Source of the DNA: Cryptomeria japonica
Lineage: Eukaryota > Streptophyta > Pinopsida > Cupressales > Cupressaceae
NCBI RefSeq assembly: GCF_030272615.1
Contig: NW_026729203.1
Span: 77,501 to 141,500, forward strand
Direction of reading: 5' to 3'
DNA length: 64,000 nt
The notes under the pieces were generated by a model. That model was not told the origin of the DNA and ran no database searches. It saw nothing but the letters and a program-made list of their open reading frames with translations. The number at the start of each line of letters is the position of its first letter. The first letter of the stretch is position 1. The position numbers were made by a program, and so were the translations under genes. Of this stretch, positions 46,261 to 58,560 are shown piece by piece.

Positions 46261-49200
46261 CAGATCCCATTGGACATCCAGTGCTAGTTATAGGCTTAGG
46301 CCCACTGCGGATTATATAAGCCCATTCTTATCATGCTGAGTAGTCGAAGTGGAAAAGATGGGGTCATTGGAAGGCCTTATGCATATGCCACCCCCCTCGC
46401 AAGCGTGTTCCTTCCCTAGTAAGCAAAATGGCCAATCAAAATGTTCCAGTGAGAGTAGCTCATCATAGTATGTGCTAGGCAAAGTAAAAGGAGTGCCCTA
46501 CTATTCTAAAGGGTCGCTAAAGAAAGCTAGGTCGCGCCCATAGAATAGTAGGGCATGCGCCCTACGTGGTAGAGTGAGTACACCGGGTATGTATGTCTTA
46601 GTACTTGATTGCTTATATAGGATCTGGTACGCATAGCCTCGGATATCACACCATTGAATCCGACCTTTGTTCTTCATTCCACCCTCTCGCACCCTTTCTC
46701 TAAGCCAACTGTCCATTGATTGACTTTATCCCTAGCCCACTTCGATCTCGACGTACTGGCACCATTGATACCTTGGCCATTGATACCTTGGCGCGGTTCT
46801 CACTTAGAGCTCGGAGTGACCATCCCTGCACTGCAAGGTTATCTCACCTCGCCCTTCAAATTCTATGGGGCGGTGAAAGGGCGCTTTCAAAGACCTGATC
46901 CCTTTCACCTCAGTGTAGAAAGGTCGATTCTATTGCCCATGTTCTCTCGTGATAGATAGTCCGGCATCACACTTGCTCATTCATGACGACTAACTTTGAG
47001 GGGCACTACATTTTGGATTAGACGGCGGGCAACTAAACTATCGAGTGAAAGGGGGCTTTCGGTTCGAAAAGAGATATAGACGTAATTTCAACATATCCAA
47101 TACTACGGCCCTACTATTCTTGTTTCCGGTATTAGCTGATTGGATGGGTTACTTCCTCATTCTGGTTTCGGGTGGGTAGGTACTTTAGAAGTTGGTGGTT
47201 GGTAGTTAGCCCTATCCCTCATGGGCCGCCTCTAGAAAAGTTATTGGCTACTGGTTGAAGGGCTAATACTACTGCCCATAGAATGAATAGTAGGGGACCC
47301 GCACTCTTTATCTCGAATTGTTGCCCATAGAATAGTAGGGGCACCGGCCGACAAGGTCGAAGAATTAATATCTTGCTGGTTACGACCCCGGAACCCTACG
47401 GGGCTCCTCCTCATTATTTGATGACTGGATGGCTTATCTCCTAACTTTCGACTGGCCCAGTAGGCCGCTCTTTTCTGTTGACTAGAACTATTGCTCCCCA
47501 CCCACCCCTAGTTCGAAGGGTTCCTACCCTGGCATTATTGGATTGGTTCGCCCCCGGGGCCTTTCTCGAAATTTGAACATTCGCCAGATATCTCCCGCCT
47601 CCTATGGCCCAAGTAATGGTTCAGACAGCTACCGGCGAGACCCAGCATCCCGCCAGTCACTCAATCAATGTGACCGTGAAGCCTGGCAGCTTCTTATGCT
47701 TAGGCAACGCTTCTAGGTCTCCGGTTGAAGAGTCGTTCCTAACGAATAAGCCCGTAGAATTGTAGGGGGTTCCGGTGATTAGCGATTAATGGGTGAAGGA
47801 GTAGCAATATTGATCGCATTCGCTAATAAAGCCGAGAGTTCGAACTTTATGTCCTCCCACCAATGCCATCAACTATCGAGCCCCTTCCCACCCCCTTAGA
47901 ATAGTAGGGCTAGCCCCATAGCCTCCTCCAGAATAATAGTGCCATAGGGGCCCTACTATTTGAAGGGAATCAGCTTGCTAGAATAAACGAATAAGCAAAT
48001 ATATTACCTTCCTACTATATCTCCCGCAATTAATCTACCTCCCCCCGCCCCTATCAAATTTGAGGGCGGGGAAGGGCTAGCCCCCTACTATTCGGCAAGG
48101 GCCCCCGCCCGGGCGCCCTACAATTCTATGGATTGACTGATTAATTAAGGGGGGCCGGTAGTACCAGAAACTGATCCCTATGCAGGGTGGGAGGGAGAAC
48201 TAGCCCTACGGTGGGTGGGAGAGATAGTGGCCCGGCCGAAGTGAAGGAATACTCCTCGATTGTCTCGATGAACCGTCGGAATGACTCATCCTTCCGGTTG
48301 AGGACTATGGATATGGATTTGGATCTCAGTCTGGCCCCTCTTGCCAACTTATTGTTTAAGAAACTTTTCTCAACTATAGGGGAGTCCGGGGTGATGATGA
48401 AGAACTGCCCCAAGGAATGCTTGTGGCTAGGCCAGCACCGAAATAAACCCTCTCATGCAACCTCCCCCCGCACGCACATTAGTGACGTGAGTCGAGTTTC
48501 AACTAAAGTCACTCTAGAACAACTATAGTTGGCGGCTAATGCCATGTTGGCCCCCTACCCCGTTCTATGGCATTGGATGGATAGGTGTGGATGATTGATC
48601 CATGAGGCCAGCCCAGTGGGAGGTAGATCCCCTACTATTCGGCAAGGGGTGGGCATGTTACGTATAGAATCTTGCCGTCACTCTAGCAGGCTACCATTAA
48701 TGCCGGGGAACTAGCCTAAGAATAATAGGGCTCGATGATTCTATACGTAACATGCCAACTTTGGCAGGGTGGGTGGTCGCCCCCCTCACCTTCATTCCAT
48801 TCAGATGAGGGCCTATAGTTCTAGTGGGCTGGGAGGAAGATTAGTTGCCTGGCTAAGAATAGGCGTCACTCTAGCAGGCCCATAGAATGTCGAGGGGACT
48901 CGAAGGCTACCCCTACCCCGCCCCGCCCTACAATAACAACTATGATGGGGGGTGCCTAGAGTTTCTTATGGCCAACTAGGGGGCATGTTACGTATAGAAT
49001 CGTCGACTGAAAGCGAATAGTAGGGCCACCCTCATGGCATGCATGGGGGCAAGGACTGTAGATAAATAGCGGGTGAAAGGAAAGGAAGGAGGTGGCCAAC
49101 TACCCTACTCTACTACTTACCATCTACCCTACCACCAACACAGAGACCTACCAACAACTAAACTATAGGGGGGCCAGGGGGGCAATATAGCTATTTTATT

Positions 49201-50635
49201 GGCGGGAGGTAGAACTATATAGAGGGGGGGTGGGGGGGCCGGGGATCGGAGGTTGAGGACATTTAATCAGCCTGGACCGAGGGTTCGCTCCGATGGTGAT
49301 CGGTGGTTGTGGATGCCATGGATCAAAGGAGTTTTGAGAGTGGGAAATACCACTCGGTCGGTCGATATCTGAATGCCGGTTGAGGCATGTCCGACCCAGT
49401 TATGTAGGTAGGGCTCGATCTGTCGGATGTTTCAGCCCCTCCTCCCGGCTCGATCAGAGTAGTTGAGTGATAAATACCACTCGACCTATTGATTGCCCCT
49501 ATCTATACAACTGGGTCCGGAGGTCATTTATGCGCTCTCCCGCACCATTCCCCCCCACCCCGGGGGAGAGGAGATGGCCTAGACCCAAGCTGGAGAAAGC
49601 TGGGGATATTCTAGAAGGAATATCGATGGATGCGTCCATTTGACAGGGACATGATGGAGATGTTACCAAACATGATCCGTCATGGAGTTGATGTCATTTA
49701 GTTCATGATGGAGATGTTACCAAGGAGATTAGGCCAAGGAGCATGCCCCAATTATAGTTCACTTTCAATAGCGGTCGAGTCGCTCGAATTGATGCTCGTT
49801 CCCTACTATAGATAGGCCGATAGGTGACTAGAAAGAATATCATCCGGCCGGTCGGATCTTATATCCGAGAGAGTTTCTAGTTCCGCAGCACACACTAAGC
49901 AGTGTGAGATAGTTGGTTTAGTCCCGTTTGTCGCCCAACGCAACTATATGTCGCAGCCGGGGTGGGGGGTGGGCTATTCGGTTGCCGACCCCGACCATCT
50001 CGTCGGATCGATAGCCCGCCAATCAGAGGTGAGCAATCAGAGTTATTCTATTGACTAGCTATATCTTGACTTTAGTTAAACCAGCGGCATGTATTCGCGG
50101 TTCTCCCCTTCCGGAATAACTCCCTTTCCATATTCAATTGCTCTCCCTCCCTATAGCCACAATATATGGTAGAAGGGGCTGGCCCCGGGCGGGGGGGGCC
50201 CCTACTATTCGCCCGGTGGTTGTCGGGCCCCCCCCCCACTACTACTATATTTGTATTAGTGGTAGTGGGCGTGGTAGTGGGCTCCCTCGATCTGGAAGAA
50301 CTGATAACTGGGCGGTGGCCCCCAGGGGAATTGGGTGGTTCCTCGGGTGCCCTACTATCTATTCTATAGGGGGAATCGGATTCATCATATTATCAGTAGC
50401 CGTACTCTCCAAACAACTATATAAAGGGGGGCGCCCTCCGCAGCCTCTCCTCCCACCCACCCGATTCCCGGAACTAGAATTGCCTAGGGGTGGGAGGGCC
50501 CCGGGGGAGCAATAATAGAAAAGAGGGGCTCCTCCCACCCAACGTAGTTCTCCTCCCACCCCGGTTGCAACGGCAAGTGGTTCCCTGGCTAATCTACCGC
50601 CCTTAGGCTATCCACCCACCCACCCCTGCCACCCT
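46261..50635. other. Non-coding mosaic without recognised gene
   Basis: Family B at 48652-48671, 48737-48756 and 48982-49001. Family A at about 46500, 46538, 47274-47296, 47323-47342, 47898, 47954, 48084 and 48630, several with the CGGCAA arm. AACAACTATGATGGGG occurs at about 44686 and 48933. CATGATGGAGATGTTACCAA occurs twice near 49650-49720. No gene is supported. Confidence 0.6.
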
Positions 50636-50714
50636 CCCGGGCACCTTAAACGTTATCTACCTCCCGGGGGGGCCAACTATAGCCGGGTGGGTGGGAACGT
50701 TTAAGGTGCCCGGG
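50636..50714. repeat. 19-bp perfect inverted repeat with 41-base loop
   Basis: CCCGGGCACCTTAAACGTT (50636-50654) is mirrored by 50696-50714. The loop contains CTCCCGGG and AACTATAG words. The flanks carry CCACCC on the left and GGGTGGGAGG on the right, extending the symmetry imperfectly. Confidence 0.92.
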
Positions 50715-51065
50715 TGGGAGGACTATATATAGTTGCCCGGCCCCCTATTTCCACCCAACGCGTGGGTGGGAGGAATAATAATAGAAAAGGTCTGGCACTA
50801 TCGTTCAGGAGAGTCATAACCTCCCGGGAGGGCCCACAGCGTTCCCCACCACCGGCGCTTTTCCTTGTGATCCGGTGGTTTATAACCAAGTTTTTCAAAA
50901 GTGAGTACTCAGTTCGCCACCACCGGCCTGGGGTTGGCCTACAAGAGAGCACCTCTCTATAATGGGGGGGTTGGGCCGGTCCAGAAAGAATGAATGCAGG
51001 GCTAGTCAGTACTCCTCGATCCGTGTTGTCGGTACGGTATCTACGTAACATGCAAGGTGGGCTAG

Positions 51066-51225
51066 GGGCCAGTGCTAGTGTAGGGGCTAGTGGTAGGGGG
51101 AGCGGATGGGGCAAGAGTAGGTGGTAGGGGGAGGGGCCAGTGCTAGTGGAAGGGCCAGTGGAGGGGGAGGGGCTAGCGGTAGGGGCTAGTGCAAATAGTA
51201 AGGGCCAGTGCTAGTAGTAGGGGCG
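51066..51225. repeat. Minisatellite of AGGGGC(C/T)AGTGCTAGTG words
   Basis: About eight diverged units of 15-25 bases with AGGGGCCAGTGCTAGTG or AGGGGCTAGTGGTAGG. Purine-rich on the plus strand. No gene. Confidence 0.8.
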
Positions 51226-54200
51226 AGGGCCTAAAGAAACTACAGGCTTCTAAGGATGAGGGTTTTCCTGGAGTAGGCGGGTTTCCGTCCAACCTCCACT
51301 CCGGGAGAGGGAGGAGCCTTCCGTTGCCCTGAACTGAACTAACTGGGGGGGATTCATCCGTCTACGTCTATAGAGCTGGCTAGACTAGAACTATATGGAT
51401 ATATGGAATGGAATAGTAGGCGTAGGCCCTCGCCTCGAGTAGGAGGGTAATCTCAGAGCGAGAGTCTAGACTCTATCCTATCCTTCCGAGCCTAGCCTAG
51501 CCTAGCCTATATACAGGGGCAGGGGTAGGGGCTCCTCTCCTATCTCTATAGATCTATATCCCCTGGGGCTGTGGGCACTATATAGACACAATACAGTTCA
51601 CAGATATATCCCCTCCACGTTCACTATATCGAGTCAAGTTTGTCTAAGTATGGGGGTGGGGAGGGGCCCCTCCTTCCCCTCCCTAGGAACCATCCAGGCC
51701 GAGACGATAGCTTCGGGAATAGTTTGCCCTGAACTATCTATATGGGGATAAGGCGATACCATATATTTAGACCGATCGATACCCAGTTCAGTTGGGTCTG
51801 GACCGGAACCAACTATCTGAACTCTAGTCTAGTCAAGTCGGTCCTCCGGGGTATACTCTACTATACTATGCTCTACTCTCTACTAGAGTAGAGAACGACG
51901 GCCTAGCCTACTATATCATCAGAGAAAGGTGGAACCGAGTCTCCTACCTACCTAACCTACCTACTCTAGGGGAGCGGGAAGTCGTGGCATACCTGCTCTG
52001 CCCGGTTGAGAGAGCTACTGTTCCGTCCCATCGTATTGGCTTTGGGAGAGGGGCAGGTGGGGGTTGGAAGGCTGCTCCGTATGTGGGAAGAGGGATAGAG
52101 GGGCGGGCAACTATATAGCTCACTCATGTGACGTACATAGTATGGACTGCATCACTATGAGACTAGGCAACAACAACTATTAGTCGTCGGTCGGGAATGG
52201 ACTGCATCACTATAGTCTCAGTCGGGATTGAAAGGGGGTGTGGTTTGGGGGCGGGCGATATTTGAGGGGTTTTTGCCTTACCATAGTTAGGGTATTTTCG
52301 GGGCCTAAATAAACCAACAATAGAATAGAGGGCCGAACCGGGCCCCTACTATTATATGGGGGAGGTTGCAGCCGGGGGGGCGGTAATAAACTGGATTTTT
52401 TGGGTGGCTCAAATGAGGTGAAATACCTCAGGGGGTCCACTTTGTTTGAAAAAGGGTCCACCGGCGGTTCAAAATGGCAGGCAGTTTCCCTAGGCCCCTA
52501 CTATTCTATGGCCCGGGTGGGGGGGCTATATCTAACTATATTAGCAGCCGGGGGCCCCCCCCACCCCATATATATATATATTAGATTAGAGAGGGGGCCC
52601 GAGATAGAGGTAGTTGGGCGGGGGAGATATAGGGGTGCCGACTCTCGACTCTATATGGAGATAGATGGATGGATAGTTGGCTAGAGATAGATAGTTGGCC
52701 TGCCGCCATCGTTCGCCGGTGGGCTCAAGGACAAGCACTCGATATAAGGCAGGCCCCCCGGGGCCCACCGCCCACTACACTAATCCTCTCCCCTCACGCC
52801 CTACCCCTGTATTGTTGACGAGCAACTGATAGAAATATGGCCGCTCAGAACTATTATTGGCACCTGTCTTCTCTCTCTATCGCTGAGCTGAGCACCATGG
52901 ACTATCGGTCAGAACGAAGCTCCGCTCTCTCTCTACCGTTAGTACAAACACCTACTGATCGAAGGATAGACCGATGATATCCATATGGCAACTATAGTTC
53001 CTCGACCAACCCCTATATCTTATCTCTTATAGTTCTTTCTCTCGGGAGGCCGAGGTCTGAACTAGAACCGAATATATGGGATGGGGCACCCCCGCTCCTA
53101 TACCTCTATCTCTATCTTTATCTGGGGGGCGAGACCTATCACCCATCTATAGTGAAGATTCCCCACCGCCCTCGTTTCATTCATATGTATGCTAGGGGTG
53201 CCTATCCCATATAGTGACGGTATATATATATATATAGTCAGTGGTCGGTAGTTGGTAGTCGGTAGTCGGCAGAGCATCTGGGTGTACTTTTAGGTTTTGG
53301 TTGATCTATATAGATGGGAGATGGCGATGGTGAATGATGATGGGGCTATCTTAGTCCAATGGAATCAATATGTACATGTGCCCCCCCGACAATAGCCCAG
53401 GGTGGGTGGAACGAAAAGTTGGGTTGGGTGGGAGATGAAGGTTCGGGGCCATAGTTGTTCAGTGTTCGATGTTCGCTTTAGCTCCAGACAGATATGCTAA
53501 TGCTTGCTATGTTGGGGTTGGTTACCGGGAGAAACTGCCTGCCCCATGTCGGGAATTATGATTCCCCCAATTCCCCTATTTTAGAAAGGCTATTATTTCG
53601 ATTTCTACAATCCCAACGTAGATAGAGAAAGCTCCATAGCATAGCCTAAATGCAGGGGCAGGGGCGGGATACAGTAGTGACCGAGCCGCGAACAATACTC
53701 TTCTTTATCAATAACCCCATAGTCTATATAGAGGGGGTCGACCGCCTTCCTTCCTTCTATATAGACAGTTCAGTCTATATAGATAGATAGGGAGTTCTAT
53801 CTATGGATTGGAGGAGGAGAGTCGGCGTGAAACGAGAATTGGGTAAGCAGGGCCTCATCTCTAGAACTTCTATAACTAGATTCATGCGCTCTATTCCATT
53901 ACAGGTTAGGTGCATCTAGAGTGGAGGGTTGGGCGACTCGCCAACTCAACCCATCTATGCTTGGGATGGATAGCGGGGGCCAGACTGCAAGCAAAAATGC
54001 GAGGGACTAGACATCAACTAAACTATAGGGGGGGCCGGGGGGGGGGGGTGGGGGGTGATTATCGTGTTGGCATGTTACGTATAGAATCGAGCCCTATTAT
54101 TCTATTATGAAACTGAACGTCCCACCCCGGCATTAATGTACGCCAAATTAATGACGCCTGCTAGAATGACGCTAGAGGTTTCACTCTAGCCCACCCTGCT

Positions 54201-54430
54201 TCCCAATCGGCCTCCCACCCCCCCAACTATAGTTGGGGGTATAGTTATTTACTTATTAATTAACACCCAACCCCTAACTAGAATTCCTTATTCTAGCTTC
54301 AAATAGCGGGCTTATAAATTGACTGATGCCATTAAGAGGAGAGGGTTCATCTGCATAGAAAGAAATCTCGGGCTGCATAGAGATGCATAAGAGATAGGTC
54401 AAGAGATAACCGGTGGGTTTATATCCATGC
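51226..54430. other. Non-coding mosaic without recognised gene
   Basis: TGGACTGCATCACTAT occurs at about 52143 and 52198. A TACTATTATATGGG family A variant is near 52345. TCGGTAG(T)TGGTAGTCGGTAG is near 53245-53275. Family B is at 54069-54088 and family C at about 54150-54180. The AAACTATAGGGGGGGCCGGGG word near 54018 copies one near 49160. No gene. Confidence 0.6.
54386..54394 (+). promoter_or_regulatory. CATAAGAGA promoter-like nonanucleotide
   Basis: The nine bases CATAAGAGA match the conserved core reported at many plant (mainly dicot) mitochondrial transcription starts. It lies on the plus strand and would drive transcription into atp1 in the antisense direction. A nonamer occurs by chance about once in 130 kb per strand, so the match alone is weak. 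Confidence 0.25.
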
Positions 54431-54535
54431 TATGCATGGTTATCTCTCTGCTGTCACCGCATTACTTATAGGTGGGTTTTCGTGCTGTGACCGCATTTTC
54501 CGATGGGTTCTTTTTTTTGCTGTCCATGAATTTCT

Positions 54536-54660
54536 TCATAAGACTTCCCAATTTGTTTGTGGGTGGCTCCTTAGTTATGAAGATGCTATCCATTTTTCGT
54601 CATAATACTTCCCAATTTGTTTGTGGGTGGCTCCTTAGTTATGAAGATGCTATCCATTAG
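54536..54660. repeat. 64-bp tandem duplication just downstream of the atp1 stop
   Basis: Two nearly identical units, 54536-54599 and 54600-about 54658, run from TCATAA..ACTTCCCAATTTG to GAAGATGCTATCCATT. They differ by only a few bases. The second unit ends about ten bases from the atp1 stop codon, so the array would sit in the 3' untranslated region of the atp1 transcript. Plant mitochondrial 3' ends are often set by stem-loops or bound proteins, so a role in end formation is possible, but this is inference. A looser related repeat on the left (54450-54520) contains two copies of the word CTGTGACCGCATT or CTGTCACCGCATT. Confidence 0.85.
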
Positions 54661-54667
54661 TATCCTT

Positions 54668-56227
54668 TCATAACGAAATGTCCTTTGAAAAAGTATTCAA
54701 TTTCCTCTCTATTTCGTCGGTTAACTTCCCCTCTTCCATAATGCCGTGTAGCAATTCGGGTTGTTGCTCTATACCGCTTAAAATGGCTCTTTCATATTGT
54801 GAGATTTGTATGAGTGGCATTCGATCACAGAACCCTCTCACAGCAGCATGGGGAACTAGGATTTGTTTTTCAATAGGAGGTGGTGGATATTGCGGTTGTT
54901 TCGGAACTTCTGTGAGCCTAGCACCTCTATTTGATAGTGCCTGAGTCGCAGCATCAAGGTCTGACCCGGATTGAGCAAAGGCGGCCACTTCACGGTATTG
55001 CGCCGATTCGGGTTTTGAACTACCGCGTACTTGTTTCATAGCTTTCAACTGAGCGGCGGACCCAACGCGACTGACGGGTAAGCCAACGTTAATAGCCGGT
55101 CTAATTCCGCGATGGAAGAGCTCTGTTTCCAGACAAATCTGTCCATCTGTAATGGGGATCACATTGGTAGGGATATAGGCCGACACGTCTCCAGCTTGTG
55201 TTTCGATTACGGGTAACGCGGTCAAGCTACCCGCACCTGTCTGGTCCGATCGTTTTGCGGCTCTTTCCGATAGACGGGAGTGCGAATAGAAAACATCCCC
55301 TGGGAAAGCCTCACGGCCTGGTGGGCGGCGAAGCGATAATGACATTTGTCGATACGCCACCGCCTGTTTACTCGGATCATCATAGATGATTAATGCGTGC
55401 ATTCCATTATCACGAGAATATTCTCCCATGGCACACCCGGAATATGGGGCCAGAAATTGCGGAGGAGCAGGATCCGAAGCGGTGGCTGCATTGATTACGG
55501 AATACTCCAACGCATCCGCTTCCGGGAGAATTTGAACCAATTGGGCCACGGTCGAGCGTTTTTGCCCAATCGCTACATGGACGCGATACACACTATCAGA
55601 GGTGCCCGAACTACGGTGGGAGCGCTTCTGGTTTGATATGATATCAATAGCTATAGCGGTTTTCCCAGTTTGCCGGTCTCCAATGATCAGTTCTCGTTGA
55701 CCACGGCCTATAGGAACCAGGCTATCCACCGCTTTTAACCCTGTTTGCAGAGGTTCGTGCACGGATTTACGTTCGATAATCCCTGGGGCTTTCGCTTCGA
55801 CACGTCTTCGTTCGGCGGCGCCCTCATCGACCTGTAGTGCCCCTTTTCCATCAATAGGTACTCCCAACGCATCCACCACACGACCTGGCAGGGCCTTTCC
55901 CACGGGGACATCCACAATAGATCCAGTCCGCTTGACCAAATCTCCTTCTTTTATGGCAACGTCGTTACCGGATACGACGATACCTACATTCTCATTCTCA
56001 AGATTCAACGCTATTCCTTTCACACCGCTGGCAAATTCGACCATTTCCCCAGCTTGAATCTCGTTCAATCCATAGACACGTGCAATCCCATCTCCGACTG
56101 AGACCACTCGACCGATCTCATCAACCTTTAGATCGGTCCTATAGTTGGTCATTTTGTTTTCTGATGGAGTAGTGAGTTCCGTGTTCTGTTCTAATAGTTT
56201 CAAAAAAATACAAGGCAATAAAATCTA
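54668..56227 (-). CDS. atp1: ATP synthase F1 subunit alpha, mitochondrial; start codon unresolved
   Basis: Encodes the alpha subunit of the F1 sector of mitochondrial ATP synthase (complex V), in the alpha3-beta3 hexamer on the matrix side of the inner membrane. Residues are numbered from the TTG at 56218, which follows an in-frame TAG at 56227-56225. Visible landmarks are [20 protein letters not shown] (32-51), the Walker A loop [10 protein letters not shown] (180-189), the Walker B-like HALIIYDD (274-281) and the ATPase alpha/beta signature around [10 protein letters not shown] (374-383). The stop is TGA at 54670-54668. There is no ATG at the family's usual start: candidates are an ACG at 56182-56180, which editing could turn into AUG (504 aa), or the ATG at 56152 (494 aa). 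The family is usually about 505-510 aa. Many codons look like unedited C-to-U sites, for example S83, P111, S195, R212, H214, P253, S268, P282, S295, S312, S317, P355, H369, P381, R398, P403, S417 and S429. The frame is otherwise intact, so this is very probably a functional, heavily edited gene. Confidence 0.96.
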
Positions 56228-56616
<389 letters not shown>

Positions 56617-56728
56617 GATTCTATACGTAACATGCCAACTATCATCCACCTGCCATAGAATAGTAGGGGCCCACCCCGACCTACCAGAATAGTAGGGGCA
56701 ACATTATAGGCATGTTACGTATAGAATC
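56617..56728. repeat. Inverted family B pair flanking family A copies
   Basis: GATTCTATACGTAACATGCC at 56617-56636 and its inverse at 56709-56728 enclose 72 bases that contain GCCATAGAATAGTAGGGGC and CCAGAATAGTAGGGGC. The arrangement, two inverted ends around a core of other elements, resembles a tiny composite unit about 400 bases upstream of atp1. Confidence 0.88.
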
Positions 56729-57389
56729 GAGAAGGCCCATAGAATTGGGCGGGGCCCCATAGAATAGTAGGGCCTAGATTGAGCCTAAAGAAACCGAGAG
56801 GGATTGATTCGACTTTGAGGCAACCTCATTCCCCACCCTAACCGGTTCCCTCCTCGAACCCGGGTCATTTATGCATTAACGCCTTGTGGGGGCTCCTAGA
56901 CCCCCGTAGCCTAACGTAGCCTCGATAGCCCCCCGATTCCGGATCCTCCATTGCCGATCACTTCTTATTCTCACCCCTTTCCCAAACCCTCCCTGCCCAC
57001 CTTTCAATCGAATTGAGAGAGGCAGGCCCCAGCTAATACAAGTAGTGACTAGCTCCGCCCCTACCGGTGTAAAGGATAGATGATCTCATCTCGGGCCGGT
57101 GCTATCTTCACTTCATCCGGGAACGAAACAATAAGAATAAGAATGTGCCGTCTACGGATCGAATAATCCGATCGCCAGGGTGGGTTAGGGGAGATAGGCA
57201 ATGTTGAATTTCTCAATAAACCCCAAAAACTTCCCCTTAGAATAGTAGGGCCCACCCCACTGGTCCAACTGAACCCTGCATTCGACCTTCGCTTTAATCT
57301 GCTTAGATGTCAACTGGGTCTTGGGTGAAGAAACTGCCTCCTTTACTTATACTTAAACTACCGTGGGTTAGACTGCTCGCCTCGGATCC
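56729..57389. other. Unassigned spacer
   Basis: Family A near 56756 and 57236. Otherwise no repeats or genes are recognised. Confidence 0.5.
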
Positions 57390-57790
57390 GTATTCGGGAC
57401 TGGAACAAGTTCTCGATTGGGAGGGGATGCTCCTGGTTCTGCCTTAGCTGCTGTTGGTGAATATGCTGGGGTCATTCACAGGTTCTGGCACGGGCAAGGA
57501 TGTTGGGTGATGAAACGGTAGCTTCTGCATTCACCCCTGCCCATACAGATACTGCCACCTTCGCTTCTGCAGGCACGGGATCTGGGACTGGAATAGGGGA
57601 AACTAGTGCTGATGACACCCTTGTCCCCGGTTCAGACGCTGCTGAATCCGCTGGTTCTGGAACTACACTACATATGGGTATGAAACCGGAGCTGCAGGCT
57701 ATGACTTTGCTACTGTTACTGATGGTGCTGGATCAACCGCTGGGTCAAATGCATCATTAACTGAATCTGCTCGGACTATTACTTACCCAG
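57390..57790 (-). pseudogene. Protein-like low-complexity relic, block 19
   Basis: Minus-strand text gives AFDPAVDPAPSVTVAKS, a stop, PAAPVSYPYVV, a shift, then PIPVPDPVPAEAKVAVSVWA and GVNAEA (57620-57500). The order PVPDPV, AEAK, VWA also occurs in block 2 (MVWATEEA), 47 kb away. That is good evidence for a shared ancestor. Confidence 0.52.
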
Positions 57791-58280
57791 CAGCTCCGTT
57801 ATCCAGTGCGCTTTGAGATAAGTTTTATTCGCCACACCCCACTCCCAAGTCACGCTCAGATAAACCCCGTAGGGGCTAGATCCAGCCAAAGAAGGTCCGC
57901 TTCCTAAGCGCCTATTCCACCCGGCTTCAAAAACAGAATAGGTTCGGGGCCTCCCACCCAGCAAATCTTTCTCGCCAATACCCCCCACCCAACCCGGGCC
58001 AGATTCTATACGTAACATGCCCACGGGCCTATTGTTTAGGGCTCTCTTAGTCGGCCTTCCGGAGTTCAACAACGCGCCCCGTAGGGCAATTCCCGGGTGG
58101 GAGGCCCCTACTATTCTATGGCTAGTTGATGGGTGGGGGGTTATGTTCTGCGCACCTCGCACATAAAGGTAACAGTATCTCTCTCTGCGAGCCAGCCACT
58201 ATAGATAGTAGGGCCTCTTTTTTCCACCTCGTTTAGTGCCGTGTTGTTGGTAATAGGCTATAATAAAAATATGTTCACTA
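57791..58280. other. Unassigned mosaic
   Basis: Family B at 58002-58021 and family A at 58104-58121. No gene. Confidence 0.55.
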
Positions 58281-58286
58281 AATAAA

Positions 58287-58560
58287 ATGTGGGTATCCCT
58301 GCCTATCGATGTTTCCCTCCCCTGCCCAATATGCAATGATTCCTGCCCATTATGTGTCTTCCGGCTCCTACTACTATGTATGTTTCCCTTCTTATCCTGC
58401 CATGTGTATTGCTCCTGCTATGCTCTTGCTATGTGTCTTGTGCCATCATGTGTTTTCTCCCTGCCGTATGTAGTAGTTTCCCCCCAGTCCCCTGCCAATG
58501 TTGTACTTCCTGCCCATCGATGTGCTTCTTTCTGTTCCTGCCGTGTATCCTCTTGATGTT
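58287..58560. repeat. Degenerate pyrimidine-rich repeat of CCTGCC..ATGTGT words
   Basis: About ten diverged units of 20-30 bases built on CCTGCC(C/A)AT and ATGTGT(C/T)TT. Period is irregular. Open frames across it are Cys/Leu/Ser-rich and read as by-products of the repeat. Confidence 0.7.
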
